The notes beneath the pieces are model-generated. The model ran no database searches and was not told the DNA's origin. It saw only the letters and a program-made list of their open reading frames with translations. Position numbers and translations under genes: made by a program. A stretch of 64,000 bases of DNA from Alteromonas lipotrueiana (GTDB lineage Bacteria; Pseudomonadota; Gammaproteobacteria; Enterobacterales; Alteromonadaceae): positions 1 to 64,000 of the forward strand of contig NZ_JAESDK010000012.1 in the NCBI RefSeq assembly GCF_019249245.1. The letters run 5' to 3'. This document shows positions 55,988-64,000 of this stretch, piece after piece. Each line of letters starts with the position of its first letter. Within the stretch, counting starts at the first letter, position 1.

Positions 55988-56908
55988 ATGACTGCCATTA
56001 TTGAGCTTTGCCAAACCAGCCCGGTATTCTTTTTAAGCCTGGTATTTATTGTTAGCTTACTTGTAGGCAGCTTTTTAAATGTGGTGGTGTATCGATTGCC
56101 GATAATGATGGAGCGCGAGTTTACCGCCGAGTACCATGCGTATTACGAAGCAGACGCCCAGGTTTTTCCAAACGACGAGAATACGAACAGTAATACGCAA
56201 CCATCACCGCCCCCGCCGGCGGTGTTTAATTTAATAAAGCCCGACAGTACCTGCCCCGCATGCGGTCATCGCATAAGAGCCTGGGAAAATATTCCGGTCA
56301 TCAGCTATTTATTTTTAAAAGGTCGCTGCGCCAGTTGTAAAACCGCTATTTCGCCGCGCTACCCAATAGTCGAACTGACTACGGCGTTAGTATGTCTGGG
56401 GGTAGCATGGCATTTCGGTGCTACCGGTCAAGGCGCACTTGCCATACTAACCTGTTGGTTTTTAATCCCCATGGTGTTGATTGACTTTGATCGTATGCTA
56501 CTGCCCGACCAGCTTACCCTGCCCCTGTTATGGATTGCCTTGATCGCCAGCACCCAACAGGTTTTTGTTGACCCTACCACAGCAATAATCGGCGCCGCTG
56601 CCGGCTACCTTTGTCTATGGTCGGTATACTGGCTGTTTAAACTCTTCACAGGCAAAGAAGGCATGGGCTATGGCGATTTTAAATTACTGGCCGCTTTAGG
56701 CGCACTGGTTGGCTGGCAAGGGTTGCCGGTAATCATTATTATGTCTTCGCTGGTAGGCGCCGTGGTGGGCATTGCCTTAATGTTTAAAAAACAAAGCAAT
56801 GGCAGCATCGCCATCCCTTTCGGTCCGTATTTAGCCGTTGCAGGCCTTATTACTCTGATGTATAAACAGCCTATTATCGACACATACATAAACTGGGTTT
56901 TGTCATGA
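55988..56908 (+). CDS. pilD: prepilin peptidase / N-methyltransferase PilD
   Basis: 306 residues with about eight membrane helices. The N-terminal cytoplasmic zinc site is CPACGHRI and CASCK. The peptidase aspartates are in MVLIDFDRMLLPDQ and GMGYGDFKLL (GxGD). It cleaves the leader of type IV pilins and type II secretion pseudopilins and methylates the new N-terminus. The insertion of Asn/Pro (NTNSNTQPSPPPPA, about residues 60-75) before the zinc site is variable in the family. Next gene coaE starts 35 bases later. Confidence 0.96.
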   Translation: MTAIIELCQTSPVFFLSLVFIVSLLVGSFLNVVVYRLPIMMEREFTAEYHAYYEADAQVFPNDENTNSNTQPSPPPPAVFNLIKPDSTCPACGHRIRAWENIPVISYLFLKGRCASCKTAISPRYPIVELTTALVCLGVAWHFGATGQGALAILTCWFLIPMVLIDFDRMLLPDQLTLPLLWIALIASTQQVFVDPTTAIIGAAAGYLCLWSVYWLFKLFTGKEGMGYGDFKLLAALGALVGWQGLPVIIIMSSLVGAVVGIALMFKKQSNGSIAIPFGPYLAVAGLITLMYKQPIIDTYINWVLS

Positions 56909-56942
56909 TATCAGCCATTGTATTTAAACAGCCTCGGCGGTT

Positions 56943-57545
56943 ATGACCTTTGTTGTCGGCCTTACCGGCGGTATTGGCAGCGGTAAAAGTGCGGCCACCC
57001 AAAAGTTTGAAAAACTAGGGGTTACGGTTGTCGATGCCGATGTAGTGGCTCGTCAGGTGGTAGAACCGGGCACTGAGGCCCTGGCCCGTATTGTCGCGTA
57101 TTTTGGTGAAGAAGTACTGAGCGCCGATGGCGAGCTTGACCGAAGTGCGCTAAGAAATGCAGTGTTTGATAACGATGAGCACAAAACCTGGCTTAACCAG
57201 CTGTTACATCCGGCAATTCGCACCCTTATGCAGCAGCAAATTACACACGCGCCCGGGCCTTACTGTATTTTAGCGGTGCCATTGCTTATTGAAAACAACC
57301 TCACCGGCATGTGTCGACGTGTAGTCGTTGTCGATTGCCCCGAATCTATGCAGCTGGCCCGGGCGATAAAACGTGATGGCAGCGACGAGCGAATCATCAA
57401 AAATATTATAAAGTCACAGGCAAGTCGCGAACAGCGGCTGTCGGCGGCAGACGATGTTATTGATAATAGTGGCTCGATAGACCAGCTAGCTTCTCAGGTT
57501 ACCCGTCTTCACCACCAGTACCTCACCCTTTCACAGGCTTCATAA
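56943..57545 (+). CDS. coaE: dephospho-CoA kinase
   Basis: 200 residues. Last step of coenzyme A synthesis: phosphorylates the 3' hydroxyl of dephospho-CoA. The P-loop is GLTGGIGSGKSAA, followed by VVDADVVARQVV and HPAIRTLM, then PLLIENNL. Its place in pilD-coaE-zapD-yacG is conserved in gammaproteobacteria. Confidence 0.96.
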   Translation: MTFVVGLTGGIGSGKSAATQKFEKLGVTVVDADVVARQVVEPGTEALARIVAYFGEEVLSADGELDRSALRNAVFDNDEHKTWLNQLLHPAIRTLMQQQITHAPGPYCILAVPLLIENNLTGMCRRVVVVDCPESMQLARAIKRDGSDERIIKNIIKSQASREQRLSAADDVIDNSGSIDQLASQVTRLHHQYLTLSQAS

Positions 57546-57614
57546 CGCCATTTTACTTGAAATTTTTGTGTTTTTACGTTTTAGTGCTTACAAGTAGTGA
57601 TAACGAGGAAATGC

Positions 57615-58367
57615 ATGTCTGACACCGTTTACGAATTTCCACTGAAAGAAAAAGTGCGAAATTATCTGCGCATTGAGCAACTTATTGCGCAACTGAAAAG
57701 CGGCGCTTCAGCTCCCTCTGCTCAGTTGCAAATGTATTTCTTTGACCAGCTTTTTACGCTTTTAGATTTGTTTGAGCGTATTGATATTCGTACCGATATT
57801 ATTAAAGATTTAGATAGTCACGAAAAAAACCTGATGTATTGGTCGCAACATCCTAATATCGACAGCAGCGCACTAGAGCAAACACTCGACTCTATTGTTA
57901 GCTTACGCAACAGTCTGAAAACCTGTAAGAAATTTGGTACTGAGCTAAAAGAGGACAAATTTTTAAGCAGTATCCGCCAGCGTTTTGCCATACCAGGGGG
58001 CGCCTGTAGCTTTGATTTGCCAAACCTGCATTATTGGCTGGCGCAACCCGAATCTCAACGTTCACAAATTATGAATTCGTGGCTGGCAACCTTAAAAAAT
58101 GTAGATAAAGCCATCGGTATTTGCTTATCTTTTTTACGCGAACGCGGACAGTTTCGTCCCATCACAGCCAGCAATGGTTTTTATCAGGGTGTGGCTGAGG
58201 ATAAAAACGAGCTGATTCGGGTGCGTTGTAATACAGACAATGGCTATTATCCTAACTTAAGCGGTAACAAATATCGCTATGCCGTACGTTTTATGTGGTT
58301 TGAACCGGCCGGCAAAACCAATGTCTCAGTTGAAGACGACATTACTTTTTCAGTAGCTGCCTGTTAA
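57615..58367 (+). CDS. zapD: cell division protein ZapD
   Basis: 250 residues starting MSDTVYEFPLKEKVRNYLRIE, a strongly conserved ZapD N-terminus. ZapD binds FtsZ and bundles its filaments at the division site. The start at 57615 has GAGGAAATGC directly before it; an upstream in-frame codon at 57597 is less likely. The gene is between coaE and yacG as in E. coli. Confidence 0.95.
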   Translation: MSDTVYEFPLKEKVRNYLRIEQLIAQLKSGASAPSAQLQMYFFDQLFTLLDLFERIDIRTDIIKDLDSHEKNLMYWSQHPNIDSSALEQTLDSIVSLRNSLKTCKKFGTELKEDKFLSSIRQRFAIPGGACSFDLPNLHYWLAQPESQRSQIMNSWLATLKNVDKAIGICLSFLRERGQFRPITASNGFYQGVAEDKNELIRVRCNTDNGYYPNLSGNKYRYAVRFMWFEPAGKTNVSVEDDITFSVAAC

Positions 58368-58404
58368 CCCTTTTTAATACACGCTTTTATTATTACGGAA
58401 AACT

Positions 58405-58638
58405 ATGTTTGTTAAATGTCCTATCTGTGCCAGACAAGTTGAATGGTCAGCAGAACAAAGTCCATTTCGGCCCTTTTGCTCAAAAAAATGCCAACTTATT
58501 GATTTGGGCGAATGGGCAAGCGAAGAACGCACTATTGCGGCGGCCAAACAATCGCCAGAGGCCAGTCCCGATGCGATTGATATTGAAGAAATTGAAGCTA
58601 TGCTGAGTCAGCAATCAGACGACTTTTTTAAACATTAA
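58405..58638 (+). CDS. yacG: DNA gyrase inhibitor YacG
   Basis: 77 residues. A small zinc protein with [10 protein letters not shown] at the N-terminus and [19 protein letters not shown] after it, the four cysteines that hold zinc. YacG binds GyrB and lowers gyrase DNA binding. The C-terminal half is acidic. It ends ten bases before the next gene. Confidence 0.94.
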   Translation: MFVKCPICARQVEWSAEQSPFRPFCSKKCQLIDLGEWASEERTIAAAKQSPEASPDAIDIEEIEAMLSQQSDDFFKH

Positions 58639-58648
58639 GGAACGTATT

Positions 58649-59518
58649 ATGTTGCAGTCTGTCGCTTTGGTCGGCGCCACCCATGGTAATGAAACCAGCG
58701 GTATCCAGCTGATAAAAAACTGGCTTAAGTCAGGAATTCCAGCGCAATACGATAACGCGCTATCGATGTCGCTGCATTTAGCCAACCAAGAAGCGTTAAA
58801 GGCCAATGTCAGGTTTGTTGAGCAAGATCTTAACCGACAGTTTAGCGAGTCAGCGTTAAAGGCTGAAGGTGATTCAAAAGAAGCCCGGCTGGCACAAAAA
58901 ATTAATGCTCAGTTCGGACCAAAAGGTAATGCCAATACCGATTTGGTTATCGATATTCACAATACCACCAGCGCCATGGGCGCAACCCTCATTATTTTAG
59001 AAGCCAGTGAGTTTTATATTCAAATGGCCCGGTTTGTAAAACAAAAGATGCCCGAAGCCAATGTCTTGCTGGAAAATGAAAAACCAGTCAGTGAACACGG
59101 TTACCTTTGTACGACGGGCAAATATGGTGTCATGCTTGAGATTGGCGGTCAGCCCCAGGGAGTATTAAAGCAAGAGGTGTTTCAGCTTACCGAAGCATTA
59201 ACCCTGGCTGTGCTTGATTTTTGTCTGGCCTACCAGCAAGGTCAAACCGACGATCTTCCCGCATGCGAGGTCTATCAGCTTGGCCACGAAGTGTATTTTC
59301 CGCTGTCAGAGAGTGGCGAGCGTGAAGCAATGGTGCATTATCAGTTACAGGATGCAGACTTTGCGCCCTTGCTGGCCGGACAACCAATTTTTAAATGTTT
59401 TGATGGCAGCGAAATAGTCTGGGAAGGCGAATCGCCTACCTACCCTCATTTTATCAACGAAGCCGCCTACGCTACCCAACATGTTGCGTTTGCTACAGCC
59501 AGTGTCACTACCCTGTAG
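58649..59518 (+). CDS. aspartoacylase-like (AstE/AspA family) zinc hydrolase
   Basis: 289 residues. Zinc-site motif GATHGNETSG near the N-terminus, then EQDLNRQFS with Asn-Arg for substrate carboxylate, and VIDIHNTTSAMGATL with the third zinc ligand; EIGGQPQG later carries the catalytic Glu region. The layout and length are those of aspartoacylase, which cleaves N-acetylaspartate, or related N-acyl amino acids. It lies 11 bases after yacG, so it may be co-transcribed. Substrate is inferred from the family only. Confidence 0.85.
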   Translation: MLQSVALVGATHGNETSGIQLIKNWLKSGIPAQYDNALSMSLHLANQEALKANVRFVEQDLNRQFSESALKAEGDSKEARLAQKINAQFGPKGNANTDLVIDIHNTTSAMGATLIILEASEFYIQMARFVKQKMPEANVLLENEKPVSEHGYLCTTGKYGVMLEIGGQPQGVLKQEVFQLTEALTLAVLDFCLAYQQGQTDDLPACEVYQLGHEVYFPLSESGEREAMVHYQLQDADFAPLLAGQPIFKCFDGSEIVWEGESPTYPHFINEAAYATQHVAFATASVTTL

Positions 59519-59575
59519 CAGGGGAAGTATGGCGATACATTCGCTTTGCTGAGAAAAAGCGACTTTTAAGACACA

Positions 59576-59604
59576 AAAAAACCAGCGTCAACGCTGGTTT
59601 TTTT
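59576..59604. terminator. bidirectional terminator between the aspartoacylase-like gene and mutT
   Basis: AACCAGCG and CGCTGGTT arms around TCAA, with an A-run before and a T-run after, so it can stop both converging transcripts. Confidence 0.88.
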
Positions 59605-59622
59605 ATTTAGCTGAGTAAAAGG

Positions 59623-60015
59623 TTACTTAACCCGGGCCTGTAATGCCTCTATAATCGGTTTATTCGCCGCCGGAAACTCACTGATGTTAAGGGCCGTGAC
59701 CTCCAGCCACTTACTCTGCTGATGTTCACGTCCAAACGGTTCGCCGTCAAAGTCTTCGACAATTTGCACCTCTAGACAAACCTTTTTATCGCCATAGTCA
59801 TGCTCTATTGTCATCAATGGTTTAGTCTGGTTAACCGTAATACCAACTTCTTCGTTAAGTTCACGCCTTAATGCGGTTAGCAGAGTTTCACCGGCCTCAA
59901 CCTTACCGCCGGGAAACTCCCACTTGCCGCCCTGATGCTTATCGTCAGAGCGCAGTGTTACAAAAGTCTGATTGTGGCGAAGGATAATTCCAACCGCCAC
60001 CAGCACCTGTTTCAT
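59623..60015 (-). CDS. mutT: 8-oxo-dGTP diphosphatase, Nudix family
   Basis: 130 residues, the size of MutT. The Nudix box begins at GGKVEAGET and ends REL-NEEVGI, with all conserved Glu residues. It hydrolyses oxidised dGTP to prevent A-to-C transversions. The ATG overlaps the secA stop codon (TAATG), so it is translationally coupled to secA, the conserved gammaproteobacterial arrangement. Confidence 0.95.
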   Translation of the reverse strand: MKQVLVAVGIILRHNQTFVTLRSDDKHQGGKWEFPGGKVEAGETLLTALRRELNEEVGITVNQTKPLMTIEHDYGDKKVCLEVQIVEDFDGEPFGREHQQSKWLEVTALNISEFPAANKPIIEALQARVK

Positions 60016-62753
60016 TAACTCAATTTACCATGACACTGTTTATACTTTTTGCCCGAACCACAAGGACACGGGTCGTTACGCCCCACTTTCGGGCCATCGC
60101 GCATGGTACTTTGTACACGGTTCCCACTTTGTCCAGGTACCGGTGGTTCAGCCTGCGCTGGCTCCGGTTTCGGTGTGGTTTTTTCATGTTCAAAGCTTTT
60201 AGGAACATCATCGGCCTGTCGACGCTGTGCTTCGACTTTTTCTACATCAGACTCTTCTTTTACCTGCACCCGGCTTAATACCGTAATGACCTCAAGTTTT
60301 AATGCCTCAAGCATCTGCGAAAATAATTCGAATGACTCGCGCTTGTATTCCTGCTTAGGGTTTTTCTGAGCATAACCACGCAAATGAATACCCTGACGCA
60401 GGTGATCCATTGCCGCCAAATGTTCTTTCCAGTGGCTATCCAGGTTTTGCAGCATCACCGCTTTTTCAAACTGACGAAGAACCTGCTCACCGACCATCTC
60501 TTCTTTGGCTTTATAGGCTGCTTCAACTTCTTCTAAAATACGCTCGCGTAACTTTTCTTCGTACAGCTTCTCATCGCTGTCGAGCCATTCCTGCAAAGGC
60601 AGGTCAACGGCAAAGTCTGCTTTAAGGCGCTCTTGCAGGCCCCCAACGTCCCACATTTCTTCCAGCGACTGGGGCGGAATATACTCATCTATCACCCCAG
60701 CAACCACATCGGTGCGAATCGCCTGAATGGTTTCGCTGATATCCCCTTCATCCAGCAGCTCGTTACGCTGCTCGTAGATGACTTTACGCTGGTCATTGGC
60801 GACATCATCATATTCAAGAAGCTGCTTACGAATATCGAAGTTACGGCCTTCTACTTTACGCTGAGCATTTTCAATAGCCCGGGAAACCCACGGGTGCTCT
60901 ATCGCCTCGCCTTTTTCCATACCCAGGCGCTTCATCATGCCGGCCATTTTTTCAGAAGCAAAGATACGCATTAATGCATCGTCCAGCGACAAGTAAAAAC
61001 GGCTTGAACCGGCGTCACCCTGACGACCCGAGCGCCCTCGTAGCTGGTTATCGATACGGCGTGACTCGTGACGTTCAGTACCGATAATATGCAGGCCACC
61101 GGACTCTAATACCGCATCATGACGGATTTTCCACTCTGCTTTAATTCTTTCGATATCTGCATCGGAAGGGTTATCAAGCTTTTCAATTTCGCTTTGCCAG
61201 CTTCCGCCTAGCACAATGTCAGTACCACGACCCGCCATATTAGTGGCAATGGTCACTGCCCCCGGACGCCCTGCTTCTGAGATAATATCGGCTTCGTGTT
61301 CGTGAAACTTAGCATTAAGTACTTTGTGCTTAATCCCTTCTTTTTTCAAAACCCGTGACAGTAGTTCAGAGTTTTCAATAGAGATAGTCCCGACCAACGA
61401 AGGCTGCCCCCGTTTTACGCACTCCTGGATATCAGCCACAATCGCATCGTACTTTTCTTCAGCGGTCATGTAGATAAGATCGGCTTTATCTTTACGAATC
61501 ATTGGCTTGTTCGTAGGAATAACCACGGTTTCAAGGCTGTAGATATGATTAAACTCGAACGCTTCGGTGTCGGCAGTACCGGTCATCCCCGACAGAGTGT
61601 TGTACAGTCTGAAATAGTTTTGAAAGGTAATTGATGCCAGCGTCTGGTTTTCGTTTTGAATTTTAACGCCTTCTTTGGCTTCCACCGCCTGATGTAAACC
61701 TTCAGACCAACGGCGACCTTCCATCGTACGGCCGGTATGTTCATCAACAATAACAATCTGATCATCTTTTACGAGGTAATCGACATCTTTTTGAAACAGC
61801 TTGTGTGCACGCAAAGCCGCATTAATGTGGTGAAGTAACGAAATATTTGCGGCATCGAACAGGCTTTCGCCTTCAGGTAAAATGCCATTTCGATGCAAAA
61901 TTTCTTCTACATGCAACTGGCCGTTTTCGGTAAGATGGATTTGTTTGGCTTTTTCATCAACGGTGTAATCGCCATCGCCGTGGGCCCCTTCTTCGTCTTC
62001 TTTATCCTGTTTCACCAACTCGGGGATAACAGTATTGATGCTGCGATACAACGCTGAGCTGTCTTCTGCTGCGCCTGAAATAATTAATGGTGTACGGGCT
62101 TCGTCAATTAAAATAGAGTCAACTTCGTCCACGACTGCAAAGTTCAGCTCGCGCTGAACCCGATCCTGAGGGCTAAATGCCATGTTGTCGCGCAGGTAAT
62201 CAAAACCAAACTCATTGTTGGTACCATAGGTAATATCTGACTCGTACGCTTCACGCTTCATTTGTGGGGGCATACCAGGAATATTACAGCCTACTGACAT
62301 CCCCAAATAAGCAAACAATTCGCGTGCCCAGTCAGCATCCCGCTTTGCCAGGTAGTCGTTCACCGTGACCACATGTACGCCTTTACCCGACAACGCATTT
62401 AAATAGGTAGGCAAGGTAGCGGTGAGCGTTTTACCTTCACCGGTGCGCATCTCAGCTATCTGACCATTGTGTAATACCTGACCACCCAACATCTGCACGT
62501 CAAAATGACGCATGCCGTATACGCGTTTGCTGGCTTCACGTACCGTAGCAAACGCTTCGGTTAACAACTCGTCCAGAGTGCTGCCTTCTGACAGACGCTT
62601 TCTGAATTCTTCGGTTTTGGCTTTCAGTTGTTCATCAGAAAGCGCTTCAAATTCCTTTTCTAAGCCGTTAATGGCATCGACAGATTTTTTTAATTTTTTT
62701 ATTAGTCGGTCATTACGGCTACCGAATACTTTTCTCAGGACGTTTGAAAACAT
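60015..62753 (-). CDS. secA: preprotein translocase ATPase SecA
   Basis: 912 residues, full length. Motor ATPase of Sec export. Walker A is [11 protein letters not shown] near residue 105, Walker B is [18 protein letters not shown] near 205, and the C-terminal zinc site [14 protein letters not shown] binds SecB and phospholipid. The region before it is Pro/Glu-rich. The upstream gene encodes an M23 peptidase, where enteric bacteria have secM; no arrest peptide is seen. Confidence 0.98.
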   Translation of the reverse strand: MFSNVLRKVFGSRNDRLIKKLKKSVDAINGLEKEFEALSDEQLKAKTEEFRKRLSEGSTLDELLTEAFATVREASKRVYGMRHFDVQMLGGQVLHNGQIAEMRTGEGKTLTATLPTYLNALSGKGVHVVTVNDYLAKRDADWARELFAYLGMSVGCNIPGMPPQMKREAYESDITYGTNNEFGFDYLRDNMAFSPQDRVQRELNFAVVDEVDSILIDEARTPLIISGAAEDSSALYRSINTVIPELVKQDKEDEEGAHGDGDYTVDEKAKQIHLTENGQLHVEEILHRNGILPEGESLFDAANISLLHHINAALRAHKLFQKDVDYLVKDDQIVIVDEHTGRTMEGRRWSEGLHQAVEAKEGVKIQNENQTLASITFQNYFRLYNTLSGMTGTADTEAFEFNHIYSLETVVIPTNKPMIRKDKADLIYMTAEEKYDAIVADIQECVKRGQPSLVGTISIENSELLSRVLKKEGIKHKVLNAKFHEHEADIISEAGRPGAVTIATNMAGRGTDIVLGGSWQSEIEKLDNPSDADIERIKAEWKIRHDAVLESGGLHIIGTERHESRRIDNQLRGRSGRQGDAGSSRFYLSLDDALMRIFASEKMAGMMKRLGMEKGEAIEHPWVSRAIENAQRKVEGRNFDIRKQLLEYDDVANDQRKVIYEQRNELLDEGDISETIQAIRTDVVAGVIDEYIPPQSLEEMWDVGGLQERLKADFAVDLPLQEWLDSDEKLYEEKLRERILEEVEAAYKAKEEMVGEQVLRQFEKAVMLQNLDSHWKEHLAAMDHLRQGIHLRGYAQKNPKQEYKRESFELFSQMLEALKLEVITVLSRVQVKEESDVEKVEAQRRQADDVPKSFEHEKTTPKPEPAQAEPPVPGQSGNRVQSTMRDGPKVGRNDPCPCGSGKKYKQCHGKLS

Positions 62754-62898
62754 TACGTTGCAATTTCCACTACTGATAAGGCAGCCTTTTGCAGACCTTG
62801 CCTTGGGTTTAGAAAAATGACTTTGAACTGTCGTTATGCAGCTCTAATCACCCTAAGTTTTTGCGCTGACACTTTTTGGTGCAAGCATTAATTATTTG

Positions 62899-63774
62899 TC
62901 AATTGCGGGTAAAGGGAAGCGGATCGATTGGCTGGCCATTTCTTATTACTTCGTAATGCACATGAGCACCGGTTGAACGACCGGTATTGCCCATAATCGC
63001 GATATTCTGACCTTTGGTAACGACATCGCCTACCGCAACTTCAACCGACTTGTTGTGCCCATAACGAGTAATATACCCATCTTTGTGCTCAATCTCGACC
63101 AAATTACCGTAGCCATAGCGTTCTGAGGCCCAGGTGACAATACCTGCGGCGGTAGCAATAACGTTATCACCTTCTGCACCGGCAAAATCCAGACCTTTAT
63201 GCATGGCTGGCTTTCCGTCAAATGGATCTGTACGCGTTCCGAAATAAGAAGACAACCATCCTGCCTCTACAGGCCTTCCCGACAATTGGCTTTGTTCTTG
63301 GATATGGTGGCCAGAAACCAGACTTTCAAGCATCGCGATTTGTCGCGATTTAGAATCCAGTGAGGTTTTCATGGCGTGCAACTGTTTGATCAGTGGCTCA
63401 TTATCCAGTGATTCTGTTGGTTCGGGCAATACAAAAACCTCAAGATCCTGAGCTTGCATCCCCAACTTTTCTGCTATTTGCTGGCCGCGGTTGTCTAACT
63501 GAGACATTTTGCTGTTTAGTCGCGCCAGTTGTTCTATTAAAACCTGAAGTTGGGCTTCGGTGCCCAGGGTCAGTTCATCCAGCTCTTTATGATCCGCATC
63601 ATTGGCCTGTTGCGCCAACGCAATACGGGCCAAATCTTCATTTACCGAATCGGTCGAGCGACTAGAGACCAGCATAAACAAAGACGACAGCACCGTAAGA
63701 CTTACCAGCGTACGCACACTAAAGGTGCGGCGGTAACTAAGGGTTTTGCCTGTCAGGTTTATGGTTAATTTCAT
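62899..63774 (-). CDS. M23-family metallopeptidase (LytM-like), membrane-anchored
   Basis: 291 residues starting MKLTINLTGKTLSYRRTFSV, with one N-terminal membrane helix (LVSLTVLSSLFMLVS), a coiled coil (about 60-110, LTLGTEAQLQVLIEQLARLNS) and a C-terminal lysostaphin-fold domain with zinc motif HKGLDFAG and GAHVHYEV. It likely acts on peptidoglycan in the periplasm. I chose the ATG at 63774; an in-frame TTG lies further up. It sits between lpxC and secA, the place of secM in E. coli. Confidence 0.9.
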   Translation of the reverse strand: MKLTINLTGKTLSYRRTFSVRTLVSLTVLSSLFMLVSSRSTDSVNEDLARIALAQQANDADHKELDELTLGTEAQLQVLIEQLARLNSKMSQLDNRGQQIAEKLGMQAQDLEVFVLPEPTESLDNEPLIKQLHAMKTSLDSKSRQIAMLESLVSGHHIQEQSQLSGRPVEAGWLSSYFGTRTDPFDGKPAMHKGLDFAGAEGDNVIATAAGIVTWASERYGYGNLVEIEHKDGYITRYGHNKSVEVAVGDVVTKGQNIAIMGNTGRSTGAHVHYEVIRNGQPIDPLPFTRN

Positions 63775-63915
63775 TTCACAACTCTTATAAAAATCGAGCA
63801 ATAGTGTACCGCTGTTCGCCACGATGAACAAATAGGATTAATGATTCTGGCGATAACAGCGCTATATTCTCGAAAAGGAAGACAAATCAGATAACAAAAG
63901 CATAGCAGCAGATAT

Positions 63916-63945
63916 AAAAAAACCGCCAATCAGAGGGCGGTTTTT
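63916..63945 (-). terminator. terminator between lpxC and the M23 peptidase gene
   Basis: AACCGCC (63921-63927) and GGCGGTT (63936-63942) with A- and T-runs on either side. It ends the lpxC transcript. Confidence 0.85.
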
Positions 63946-63962
63946 AACAAGTATTTGTTATA

Positions 63963-64000
63963 TCAGGCAAGTACGGGTTCGGCGTAGCGAATTGGCACTT
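63963..64000 (-). CDS. lpxC: C-terminal end of UDP-3-O-acyl-N-acetylglucosamine deacetylase (LpxC), partial
   Basis: Only the last 11 full codons (VPIRYAEPVLA) and a TGA are in the window. The name rests on position: lpxC precedes the M23 peptidase-secA-mutT genes in related bacteria. The residues are too few for sequence proof. Confidence 0.5.
   Translation of the reverse strand, partial: VPIRYAEPVLA

Overview
The window reads as chromosome of a marine gammaproteobacterium of the Alteromonadales type (Alteromonas or a close relative). This is inferred from protein character and gene order, not from a marker search: gcvPHT-ubiI-ubiH-pepP-ygfB-6S RNA-fau, pdhR-aceEF-lpd next to ampD/ampE, nadC-pilin-pilC-pilD-coaE-zapD-yacG, and M23 peptidase-secA-mutT beside lpxC are all gammaproteobacterial core arrangements.

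Region 1 (1-12.3 kb) is accessory. It holds the 3' end of an N5-(carboxyethyl)ornithine synthase-like gene, a GNAT acetyltransferase, an exported alpha/beta hydrolase, a Xre-RES toxin-antitoxin pair, an IS110-family element with a candidate bridge RNA, and four consecutive minus-strand integron gene cassettes (5653-7636) separated by attC sites, with no integrase gene in the window. Then come a GlxA-type AraC regulator, a class C beta-lactamase-fold hydrolase and an exported S41 peptidase homologue. No tRNA, rRNA or CRISPR array was seen.

Region 2 (12.6-31.1 kb) carries the glycine cleavage genes gcvT-gcvH-gcvP, a divergent LysR regulator, an exported M24 peptidase, the ubiquinone hydroxylases ubiI and ubiH, pepP and ygfB, all on the minus strand except the LysR gene. 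The plus strand then has 6S RNA, a ribokinase-nucleoside hydrolase pair, a GAF hybrid sensor protein with an eroded ATPase domain, fau, rpiA and serA. The ribokinase/hydrolase/sensor block sits between 6S RNA and fau, where other gammaproteobacteria have nothing, and zapA is absent from its usual place.

Region 3 (31.1-43.3 kb) has a TauE/SafE exporter, a secreted subtilisin with a protease-associated insert, two tandem DUF481 outer-membrane proteins, an HDOD protein, a DUF1289 protein, and an RND efflux pair (adaptor plus pump) with a divergent LysR regulator and a palindromic intergenic site.

Region 4 (43.3-64 kb) is core: the pyruvate dehydrogenase operon pdhR-aceE-aceF-lpdA with a perfect PdhR box upstream, ampD-ampE, a retropepsin-like protease, nadC, type IV pilus genes (pilin, pilC, pilD, but no pilB), coaE, zapD, yacG, an aspartoacylase-like hydrolase, then mutT, secA, an M23 peptidase and the last codons of lpxC on the minus strand.

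The least ordinary part is 4.1-7.7 kb: an integrase-less cassette array encoding small unknown proteins, abutted by an IS110 element whose leader shows bridge-RNA-like structure and short matches to its own flanks.
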